A DNA stretch of 64,000 nt, from assembly GCA_003141275.1 (NCBI GenBank), contig PLLM01000059.1:29225-93224 (forward strand), in the 5' to 3' direction. Under the pieces are notes generated by a model. It had not been told where the DNA came from and made no database searches. It worked only from the letters and a program-made list of their open reading frames with translations. Shown piece after piece: positions 9,144 to 18,300 of the stretch (position 1 is its first letter; each line of letters begins with the position of its first letter). The translations under genes and the position numbers were made by a program. Source of the stretch: Phycisphaerales bacterium (GTDB lineage: Bacteria; Planctomycetota; Phycisphaerae; Sedimentisphaerales; Anaerobacaceae).

Positions 9144-12100
9144 TTATTGCCGGAGTTGTGGCAGTTGGATATATTCAGCAAGTTGAGCCAGAAGTGTTGC
9201 TGTAGTATGTAGATTTGATTCCAAACAATTATTTATTTCTATCCCACCAGTGATTTTCATGAATGTTTTAAAGTCATTGGAGAGTAGTTCATCGCAACAT
9301 TCTGAAGCACGTGAAAGATGATAATATATATTGTACACGCATGTTAGATTTTTTGTCGCCGCATATTCTTCTACTCTATATCCTGCAATCTCGCAGTGCC
9401 TTAGTATCGCCGAAATTAGATAAACGTTATAAAACAAATCATAGGATTTTAACTCGCGTCCTTTATATACATCCTTTTCAAGAAGGTCTTGATAGTATTC
9501 ACGTAACAACACGTTCTTGTTTGTGGGTTCTATGTCTGTGCCTTCATACTCAAGAAGATTTACCAAATCTATTTGGGGTGCAGCTAGTAAGTGTGTTTCA
9601 AAATCAATTGGTTTAATAATTATGTTTTCTTGGCTTTTCAACACGATCCAGTTCTTCGGATTTGCATCCTTATAATACAAGCGAGGTTCTGAAGCTAACA
9701 CAGACGATATGTAATTAATCACTTGTGATAAAACCGCCGGGCACTCACTCTGCCATGCTTTTTGGCGCACATACAAAGGTAATTTATCGATGAATCTATT
9801 AAAAAAACGTTTATCATATTCATAAAAACAGAATACACTTTCAGTGGAATGTAATATTGTCCTATTTGTATTTATAAAATTTACACCAGTAACGGTTATC
9901 TTGGCCAACTGCTGAAGAGCAGAACGAAGATAGTGAATGGCGCTTTTATTGACGTCACTATCTTTTATCAACCAGAAAGAATTCTCATGCTTCGCTTTAA
10001 GATCAAGAAATACTTCGAAAAGCGATGTGCCTTCATTTTCGATGATCAGGTAGTTCTTTCCTTTATGTTCTTTTAATTGACAGAATACGTGCGGGCAGTT
10101 GACTTCGTGTTTTGAAAAGAAAGATATTGCTTCATATTCGTGATCTAAGTTACGGTCTATTGAACGTTTGAAGATGATTCGTGTTGCCAAATTTGTATCG
10201 CTGTCTTCCGCGACATATACTTCGTTTCTTGAATAACCAATTCGTTTGAATAGTCCTTTGTGCTCTATTATGTCAATCATTCGACGCCAAAGAATCTCTG
10301 GCGTCTTAATAAAATCATCTATGTCTGCAAAGAACCAGAATCCACTTTCAAATAAAGAATGAAACGTCTTATGAATAAAGTATGACAATGAGAGAAGATT
10401 TATTGTAGCACTGAGATGATCAGGTTTGTTGTCTAGGACTCTCTTAAGATTGAGTAGGGCATCTCTAAAATTACATTCTTCGATATCAATCATTTTGCCC
10501 TTGAAGGTAAAGGAAAGTGGATCGGGCCCCTTGGCAATAACGCGTTTATCACCTGTCTCTTCTTTCACTTCAAAAAGTGTCTTCGGCAGTATATATCCAA
10601 GATTGTTATAGGTATCTATATAATCGGGAAAGTTCTTTTTGGCAAATTCAAGTACGCTAACTGAAAATGATGGGTTTCGTGAAAGATACTGGAATGCAAT
10701 GTCATTCAACTCCTGGACTGAATATTTTTCTTTTGCACGGCCATTTTCTAATTCCATCAAAAATGCACACAGACTTATATCGGAGAGATCGTCGCGTATC
10801 ACAGTCTTGTGCGATGCCCGGTAAGGCATGATTTTAAATTCATCTAGTATTGGATCTTGATACTGAAATGTAAATACCCCTTTGAATGCTGGATGCATCG
10901 ACTTTTTATCCTTGATGTTTAGTATTGCGTACATGCCGTGTAGACCTATTGCGAGATGGATATTACCTGTGGGATCAAGATCGAGCGATTTTTCATAAGC
11001 CCAACGTGCCTTTTCATAGTCTTTAAGATGTTCATATGCCCCTCCCCATAAATGATAAACTTTTGCGAGTTTTGTTGTATTTCCTTTAAAAATGTGTATG
11101 TTCTTTTCAATAAATGAAGCAGCGGTGTTAGCATCTTTAAGTTTTCCAAAAAAATCTATCGCAAAATCGAATTCCGATTCCTCAAGCCATCCATGTTTGT
11201 TTAACTCGATAGCATATTCTAAGAGTGCCTCCTTGTCCTTCTGTTGCCCTGAAAGATAAAAGAGGTTTCTGTGTGGAGCTTTATATAATGGGTCTAATGA
11301 AATAGCACGTAGATAGTGCTCTCGTGCACTTTGTAGATTTCCCTTACAATGATAGATGTGGGCTATCATGTAGTGATACGCGGATTTACCTTCTGCTATA
11401 GGCGTAGCTTTCCTAAGATACTGTTCAGCCTCATCAAATTTATCGAGTTCAAATAAGGCATTGCCTAAGTTGTAGCAGATTGTGAGATTATCAGGATATT
11501 TATTATCAAGCTGTCGGTAGACCTTGAGTGCATTATCAATTTGGTCTAGCGCCATATAATGATATCCCAACTCCCCAAGAATATAGTCAGAATCGGGAGA
11601 TAGCTCATGTGCTCGTAAAAGGAAATGAATCGCTTTTCTATACTCTTTTCTATCCGAATGCAAATAGGCCATTAAGATTAAATAACTTGGTTGAGAGATC
11701 AGATTGCGTACGTCCGACATTCCGATATTGCTGTTGCTATCCTTCGATCCAATTGCGCCCAATATTTCTGTTGCTATCTTTGATAAGAGAGGACTATGCT
11801 CTGGAATATTCTTACTCATGTATTTAGATATGTACTCATGAATCCATATAAGGCGGGGATAAGTAAGGACGATCTCTTGTAGGTAATACTTTGTATTATT
11901 GTCATCGTCTAATTCGCAATATATCCTATATAGGTCTATGAGCACTTCCTCTCTTATCATTCTATTACTTACAGGCAAACATTCCTTGAATATTTCTGTA
12001 GCTTTAAGTAGATTCCCTTTCTTGCGGTAAGACTTAGCAAGGTTGAATAAAACATCAGGAATGCCAGGAAGTTTTTGCTGTGTCTTTTCATACCAAGAAA

Positions 12101-12284
12101 TAGCAGCATCGTAGTTCTTCTCATCGTAAAAAGCGGTCGCCATGGCGGCATAAAACAGGGGGAAATCATCCGCATATACCATTAATGCCTCAAGGTGTTT
12201 TTTGGCCATTCTTGTGTCCCCTGAGTTAAGCAATTGCACAACTTTCTGGTATTCTTGACTCATGTTCATAGAACAATCTTTCAC
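9144..12284 (-). CDS. TPR repeat protein with C-terminal APH/kinase-fold domain
   Basis: TPR repeats (e.g. YHYMIAHIYHCKGNLQSAREHYLRAISLDP); C-terminal YYKDANPKNWIV...IKPIDFETHLLAAPQIDLVNLLEYE resembles HxDxxxxN + DFE of APH-like kinases. Confidence 0.7.
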   Translation of the reverse strand: MKDCSMNMSQEYQKVVQLLNSGDTRMAKKHLEALMVYADDFPLFYAAMATAFYDEKNYDAAISWYEKTQQKLPGIPDVLFNLAKSYRKKGNLLKATEIFKECLPVSNRMIREEVLIDLYRIYCELDDDNNTKYYLQEIVLTYPRLIWIHEYISKYMSKNIPEHSPLLSKIATEILGAIGSKDSNSNIGMSDVRNLISQPSYLILMAYLHSDRKEYRKAIHFLLRAHELSPDSDYILGELGYHYMALDQIDNALKVYRQLDNKYPDNLTICYNLGNALFELDKFDEAEQYLRKATPIAEGKSAYHYMIAHIYHCKGNLQSAREHYLRAISLDPLYKAPHRNLFYLSGQQKDKEALLEYAIELNKHGWLEESEFDFAIDFFGKLKDANTAASFIEKNIHIFKGNTTKLAKVYHLWGGAYEHLKDYEKARWAYEKSLDLDPTGNIHLAIGLHGMYAILNIKDKKSMHPAFKGVFTFQYQDPILDEFKIMPYRASHKTVIRDDLSDISLCAFLMELENGRAKEKYSVQELNDIAFQYLSRNPSFSVSVLEFAKKNFPDYIDTYNNLGYILPKTLFEVKEETGDKRVIAKGPDPLSFTFKGKMIDIEECNFRDALLNLKRVLDNKPDHLSATINLLSLSYFIHKTFHSLFESGFWFFADIDDFIKTPEILWRRMIDIIEHKGLFKRIGYSRNEVYVAEDSDTNLATRIIFKRSIDRNLDHEYEAISFFSKHEVNCPHVFCQLKEHKGKNYLIIENEGTSLFEVFLDLKAKHENSFWLIKDSDVNKSAIHYLRSALQQLAKITVTGVNFINTNRTILHSTESVFCFYEYDKRFFNRFIDKLPLYVRQKAWQSECPAVLSQVINYISSVLASEPRLYYKDANPKNWIVLKSQENIIIKPIDFETHLLAAPQIDLVNLLEYEGTDIEPTNKNVLLREYYQDLLEKDVYKGRELKSYDLFYNVYLISAILRHCEIAGYRVEEYAATKNLTCVYNIYYHLSRASECCDELLSNDFKTFMKITGGIEINNCLESNLHTTATLLAQLAEYIQLPQLRQ

Positions 12285-12302
12285 TTATAATACCCAACCC
12301 CC

Positions 12303-12881
12303 CTATTTGAAAATGGTGTAAATAAATAATGGCAGTATCAGAATAAGGTTTACTGCAATTATACGAATACTGACTTTCAGAAAGCGATAGCGTACATGGT
12401 GTGTTGACATGAGAGTATAGTATTCACAGAGAAGAGCATTGTTGAGCTCTTCGAGGGAGATCGCAGAAAAATCCATAATAAAATTATCAATGTTTTTGCC
12501 ATATTTTTCAATTGTATCTTGTTGGTATACGAATATTCTCGGCCGGTGGCCTCCGGTTATTCTCTTTGATGTAGCAAATAGATTCACCATGCTTCTTATT
12601 GCGTAAAAAATAGAAACAAACGATACTGTTATACATAGTAATGCCAAAATTTCTGGGAAAATATTGCTGGCGATTGTGTGTTGTTCCTTTAGAATAAAGG
12701 TGACGACTGCTACCATAATGGAATTTACACTAATTACAACCCCGGCCCTACTTGCGGTTGATTTCCTTAAGTCGTCGTAGCGAGCTATGGCCCATTTGAG
12801 AAATCCCAACTTTTGATCAGTAGATGTATAAACATCCTTTCTTTCCATGATTGTCGGTCTCCTTATCCTATTCAAGATCAA
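12303..12881 (-). CDS. Small membrane protein resembling Pycsar-effector / DUF5706-type TM proteins
   Basis: About 190 aa, hydrophobic segments (AGVVISVNSIMVAVVTFIL, IFPEILALLCITVSFVSIFYAI, IIAVNLILILPLFIYTIF), with LKWAIARYDDLRKSTASRAG before TM1. Likely start 12848. Confidence 0.45.
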   Translation of the reverse strand: MILNRIRRPTIMERKDVYTSTDQKLGFLKWAIARYDDLRKSTASRAGVVISVNSIMVAVVTFILKEQHTIASNIFPEILALLCITVSFVSIFYAIRSMVNLFATSKRITGGHRPRIFVYQQDTIEKYGKNIDNFIMDFSAISLEELNNALLCEYYTLMSTHHVRYRFLKVSIRIIAVNLILILPLFIYTIFK

Positions 12882-13542
12882 ATACAGCTTTTATTTCTTT
12901 AACTCTTTGGTCGTGTTTGCTATCTGCAAGATTTAGAAACTGTTTAAAAGATTCTCTTGACTCATCGTATTTGTTCAGTACGCCAAGGATAATCCCTTTG
13001 AAATACCACGCATCGACATGATTGGGGTCAAGCGAAACTGTCTGTGTGTATGCCGTTACTGCTTCTTCGTAACGTTTCAGTAACCTGAATGCTTCACCTT
13101 TATGAAACCATATTTTAGGATCGTTTGGTTTGAGTTCAGATGCGGTATTGAAACATTGCATAGCGGATGCTGTATCTCTGATTGTAATGAGCGCTAGTGC
13201 TTTAGCCATCAATACGTCAACATTGTCCGATTCAACAGAAAGTATGCTATCATAGTACCGAATAGCCTCTTTGTGTTTCCCGAGGTGTTGCAATGCTGCG
13301 GCCAGATTGAACCTTGCCATCTCAAAGGCATAATCGCTTTCTAATGCTTTCTCATAGGAATGAATGGCATTTTCATATGACTTGATGGCAAGAAACGAAT
13401 TTCCTCTATTGTACCATGTTTCTGCAGCATGCTGGTTGATCTCCAGTGCTTTATCGAAATAGGATATGGCCTCAGTATGATTCTGTTGTAGTGCATATTG
13501 ATTGCCTATATCGTACCAGTACCATTCATTGCTCTTCGACAT
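12868..13542 (-). CDS. TPR repeat protein
   Basis: Successive 34-aa TPRs: AISYFDKALEINQHAAETWYNRGNSFLAIKSYENAIHSYEKALESD... Confidence 0.85.
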   Translation of the reverse strand: MSKSNEWYWYDIGNQYALQQNHTEAISYFDKALEINQHAAETWYNRGNSFLAIKSYENAIHSYEKALESDYAFEMARFNLAAALQHLGKHKEAIRYYDSILSVESDNVDVLMAKALALITIRDTASAMQCFNTASELKPNDPKIWFHKGEAFRLLKRYEEAVTAYTQTVSLDPNHVDAWYFKGIILGVLNKYDESRESFKQFLNLADSKHDQRVKEIKAVFDLE

Positions 13543-13654
13543 AAGACATCCTGTCTGAATCAGGTGAATATATAATTGTACTTCTTTGGTTTAAATAAGC
13601 CAGTCAAAAGACCGTATTTAGTTGAAGATTTTGGCATGTGGTTTTAATTATGTT

Positions 13655-13755
13655 CGCATACTATAAGAACTCATCTCACGCTAAGGTTTTAATAAATTTA
13701 GTGTTGTGAGTAGTTCGTTTTGTTAAAACAGGTCGCTTTTTCGCGGGAATAGGAA
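13655..13755 (+). repeat. Dispersed intergenic repeat, subtype B (copy)
   Basis: catactataagaactcatctcacgctaaggttttaataaatttagtgttgtgagtagttcgttttgttaaaacaggtcgcttttt; matches 31752-31850 and reverse complement of 22563-22656. Confidence 0.7.
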
Positions 13756-13896
13756 TATTATTCGAAAAGGCTTGACGTGAAGTGTATTAGATGGATAAAT
13801 AAGAAGTCGCGGCAATTTCTTATACAGAAGAAAGCAGTCTGTGTTTCCTATTTTATACAGACGGTATAATCATCGTTCGGTGTACGGAGATCGCAG

Positions 13897-14709
13897 ATGC
13901 CAGTTTGGAAGCATGAGGTAATCACCTCAGTTAAAGAGGCCCCACCACCAATGCGAGGATGGTCAGGCTACGAGGGTTGGACGGTTCCTGATTGCCCTTA
14001 CTGTAATTTGCCGCTCCGAACCCTAGGTGAGAAAACGCTAAGGTCTAGCTGGACAGACTATCCTCAGCTAGATGTATGCCCACTCTGTGGATGGTGGGTA
14101 ATCTCTAGGCGGGCAGATCACAATCGCGGCTCGGAAGGTGAGATTCTTCTTTATCGAGCTTGGGGGGCACTGTGTAAGTTCGATCTCTCAGATGTATCAA
14201 TCCCAGTGACTGAACTCCGAACCTATCTTCTGGCTAAATACGATGATCGGTTCAAGGTACATCCGAAAAAGTATGAGGAGCTTGTTGCAAGTGTGTTTTC
14301 CGACTTTGGTTACAAAGTAAGGGTAACTTCTTTCTCAGGAGATGATGGTATTGACGTCTTTATTCTTGATGGTGATGGCAACGATGTTGTTGGCATACAG
14401 GTCAAGAGATACAAGAAGAAAATAGAAGCTGAGCAGATCAGGTCCTTTGCAGGAGCACTAATGCTGAACGGCGTCACCAACGGTGTGTTCGTTACGGCTA
14501 GTGACTATCGCTCAGGAGCTATTGCGACTTCTCAGAGGTACAATGATAAAGGAATCTCTATTTTGTTGCAGGATGCAAAAGCCTTCTATGACAGAATGCG
14601 AATAGGGCAGCGGCCGCCATATGAATCTAGGGATGACCCCTCGGCACCATTCTTTTTGATGTGCCAATCCCCGGATAAGATCCCGTATCTGTGGACGCAT
14701 GCTTGGTAA
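13897..14709 (+). CDS. Mrr-like restriction endonuclease with N-terminal zinc-ribbon-like region
   Basis: CPYCNLPLRT..CPLCGWW; KKYEELVASVFSDFGYKVRVTSFSGDDGIDVFILDGDGNDVVGIQVKRYKKKIEAEQIRSFAGAL (Mrr_cat D..QxK motif). Confidence 0.85.
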   Translation: MPVWKHEVITSVKEAPPPMRGWSGYEGWTVPDCPYCNLPLRTLGEKTLRSSWTDYPQLDVCPLCGWWVISRRADHNRGSEGEILLYRAWGALCKFDLSDVSIPVTELRTYLLAKYDDRFKVHPKKYEELVASVFSDFGYKVRVTSFSGDDGIDVFILDGDGNDVVGIQVKRYKKKIEAEQIRSFAGALMLNGVTNGVFVTASDYRSGAIATSQRYNDKGISILLQDAKAFYDRMRIGQRPPYESRDDPSAPFFLMCQSPDKIPYLWTHAW

Positions 14710-14710
14710 G

Positions 14711-14800
14711 ACAACGAACAAGGGTTTGCAGCCGATGCCCTACATCCTTTGTTCGTTCCTCGCTCCGGCTTTCGGGCACGGCTGAAACTTGGCGTTAGAT
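14711..14800 (+). other. Integron attC-like recombination site
   Basis: AACG/CGTT (14713-16 with 14793-96), CAAG/CTTG (14719-22 with 14788-91), TTT/AAA, CAGCCG/CGGCTG (14729-34 with 14779-84), TGCCC/GGGCA (14736-40 with 14774-78), with unpaired G14728 and A14735. Right end GGCGTTAGAT fits GTTRRRY. Two nt after the Mrr stop codon. Confidence 0.7.
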
Positions 14801-14889
14801 GCAATGCATGGAATTGGAATTGGTCCGATGAAAAGAACGAGACTTAGCTTATATTGCCTCACAGAATACCTTCTGTCTGCCGGATCGGG

Positions 14890-15000
14890 CGTACTATAAA
14901 AAAAATCGTCCGATGCTAATTTTTGAGTGCAGTTGATTTTATAAGCAGCTTATTTTGCTGAAATTGGTCGTTTTTCCTTTGGTTCTGCGATATAATTCCT
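14890..15000 (+). repeat. Dispersed intergenic repeat, subtype A (copy 2)
   Basis: cgtactataaaaaaaatcgtccgatgctaa...aagcagcttattttgctgaaattggtcgtttttcctttggttctgcgatataattcc. Confidence 0.75.
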
Positions 15001-15167
15001 ATATTGGGGTCTTGATATATAGAGTGGAGGTGCGATGTTTCTTTCCCATTACAGAGTTAACATATTATTAACTTGTTTATCAGCAAGGATTATGATATAA
15101 TGCTCCCCGCTTTAGGAGGACACCCCTGATGGATCGTATTGATATTTAGAAGATCCCTTAGAGATTT

Positions 15168-15359
15168 GTGGTTTTAGGAGGGCTGGAAGTGAGAAAAAGT
15201 TTAGTTGTTCTGTTTGCCGTTGCGGGAGTTGGTTTCTGTCCTACTTCAATCGCATTAGCCGATGTTAGTGGAACTATCACTATCAATACAATCTGGGATC
15301 TTGCCGGTTCCCCTTATATTTTGGTTGGCGATCTAACTGTTAGATGGAGGAGCCTATGA
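15168..15359 (+). pseudogene. N-terminal fragment of a secreted protein (signal peptide then start of a repeat domain)
   Basis: VRKSLVVLFAVAGVGFCPTSIALADVSGTITINTIWDLAGSPYILVGDLTV then abrupt RWRSL*; SD-preceded start. Confidence 0.4.
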
Positions 15360-18300
15360 AATCCTGTTCGATGTCCACTTTTTCAATACGTGATACAAAA
15401 TGCTTCTTACTCAGCACAGTCGTGTTACTTGTTGCCGGAACTTTTGCACATGGTTCTCAGAGAATCGTGCTTTCCATTCGAGACCAAGATGGGAATCCAT
15501 TTGAGATTAAAAGTTATGATTACGATGAAGACTTGCCTGCACCCGCACACATAGGTCAAATGCAAATTTATATGCTTGGTGAAAGCCAGTTGAATGTCAC
15601 AAATCCTCCTTGGGACCGCGTTACCGGGTGGTACGGAGAGCAACCGCAATGGACCGAACAGAATGTGCTTGTACAAGTTTATAGAATGGTGGGGGATACT
15701 TTTGATTCGAATGCTCCCATTGATATAAAAACTTGGCAACGTGGCCAGACTACGATGGCCATCGATGGGCTTAGCCCAGGCACATACATGATTGTAGCAT
15801 CGTTTGCAATGTCACTCAAGCGCAGCGAATATACGTCTTTCTTCGAAGAAGATCTTGACAGTTGGTCGCCAGGTTGTGACATGGTCGACTCATATGACCC
15901 AATCCATTTGTTTGAGGGCGGGACCGTACAGGATGCTGGCAACGCATCTTCACACGCGGAAATGTATGGGTTCGATGGTGGTTTTAAACCGCGGTGTGGA
16001 AAACCTTTCGTCTTTCAGCCTGACAAACATGGAACAGACATGTGGGGCGGCAATTTCAGATTGGTCCGTGCTGGATTTGATGGGCATCAGTATCCTAACG
16101 CTGTTCCTGGTAAATGGGATTTACAGCCCAACTTGCGTATCACAAAGCTGTACAACTACGCGATTAGTGTGGCTACAATTACGCATGTGGACATCGGAGA
16201 GACCGACAACTGCCACATCATTCTCTCAAACAATCCAGACTCCCTACGCCTTGGAGCTGCACAAGTCGCTAAGAACCACATTTACACTTACGACACTGAT
16301 AATACGCTGGTAGATGTTAACGCTGTATATAATGGACTATTTCTTATCCGGACGATAGCAAGTGCTACGGCCGGTTCCGGAGTAAACACAGTGGTCGATA
16401 ACCTAGGAACCAACATGAAGAGTGAACTTGCTGGATTCGGAGCTAGCATAGCCGCAGGTGCTGCATGGAATATTGTAATGTGTTCCCAAGGGGGGCAGAT
16501 TGACTGGCTGAAGGTCGGAGGGAAAGAAATCGGCACCCTATTGTCTAAGGAGATTTCTACTTTGTTGGGATTGGGGTCTACTGGCGGTTTTATTCTAGGA
16601 GCTATGGTGTCCTTCACGGTATCAGAGGTATTGGCAGCAATTGAAGCAGACCAACGGTGGCAACGGCTTGCAGATATCGTCGTTCCTTCAGTCATTGACG
16701 ACATTTACGTAGAGGTGAAGCCTGTTGCGTCGACATACGGCATAAAACCTGAGGTCACGGTTCGCAACATGGGAGAAGCAATCAAGTCCCTTCGAATCGG
16801 AAGGGTTTCTTCTACAGTGGTGCCATTTGGGAAATGGTTTCAGGTGCCTCCTAGTTTAGATCAATTGCACTACAGTTTTCCTGGTGGGTATGATCTGCCG
16901 AGCGACGGGCTGGTCGACCTGCTCTTGCTAAAATACGAATCCTCGATGCTCGACTCGGGTCGGGTTGCCTTGGTTTTCAAAATCGGTCTGAGTGGCGATG
17001 ATACTATCGAGGTTGCAGTACCACTCTGCAATTTAGCACCTGTACCTAAGAGCCCTGCGGCCAGTACGATCTGTCTAACAACTCGCCCATGGTTCACGTG
17101 GAATGACAGCATGGCCCCAGAGAATCTCTTAGGGTTCACTTGTTACGAGGTCGATGTCTGTCCCGCCAGCGAATCATTTGACCCGACGACAAATCGCGTT
17201 GTTGGTGCTGTCAGCCCACCTCTGACTACTTGGCAAGTGGGCTGCGATCTTGCTCCTGGAGATTACTTCTGGCAAGTCAGACGTGTTGGCTCCGGGTGGG
17301 TGTCCCCGACCAGTAGGGTTCAGAGATTCAGCGTTGTTTCCCCCGCTGCTTTTCAAGTAGACACGTTCTATCCAATCACTTCTTCAACAAATCGTGCGTA
17401 TAGGGACGAGTGCATTGTAATTGATTTCAACAAGAAGATAGACGTTAATACCTTGACAGGTACCATATCGTTAGTAGGTTCGTCATCAGGCACCTTGCAT
17501 CCCTTTCTAACTGTAGGAGATAGTTCGGCAGGGGGAAGTTCTCGGTTGCGTATAAGCACCGTACCTGTCACATACTACGAGTCCAATGAAACAATAACAG
17601 TCACAATAGCTCCTACTTTGAAAAATGTGAACGGTACTATTCTGGATGGAGATAATGACGGAAATCCTGGGGGCACATTCAGCCGGTCATTCTATGTGGG
17701 TACCACCCTGGCGGGTCCTCCTGCACCCACTAACCTTCATGCGACTGTTGCATCAGGAAGTGTAGGCTTATATATTGATCTGCCGAGCAATGCTTCGCTG
17801 GGATCTTGCCGGGTTTATTATGCATCTGGTTCCAATCCAGGAATATACACGGGTATTGGAGCGAATGAAGGGACATCTCCACGAGAGATATTGTTGAATA
17901 ACACCGGAGTTTCCCAAGTACTGGTACCGTTCACCGGTTTGGCTCCCGGTGAATACCATTTCGCTGCCACAAGCGTTGACCTTTCGGGCCGAGAAAGTGT
18001 CTTCTCTCAGGATCTTGAGGTACATCTAATGGCTACAGGTATCCTGAGTGCAAATGCCGGGCCAGACAGAACGATTGCGTGTAGGCAAGAAGCGACATTA
18101 AGTGGGCAGGCATCGGGAGGAACCCCCCCGTATTTATATCGCTGGGATTTTGATGGAGATGGAATAGATGATTGGGGGCCGTACTCTTCAGGTAATGCTA
18201 GTCATACATATACAGTCAGCCAGACTTTCAATGCACGATTAACTGTATCAGATTCTGATTCTCCCCCGGTAACAGCAACTGATACAGTTATAATATCGGT

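Noticed and set aside
12303-12881. A complete Pycsar or CBASS system
   Set aside because: No nucleotide cyclase or CD-NTase ORF in the neighbourhood.
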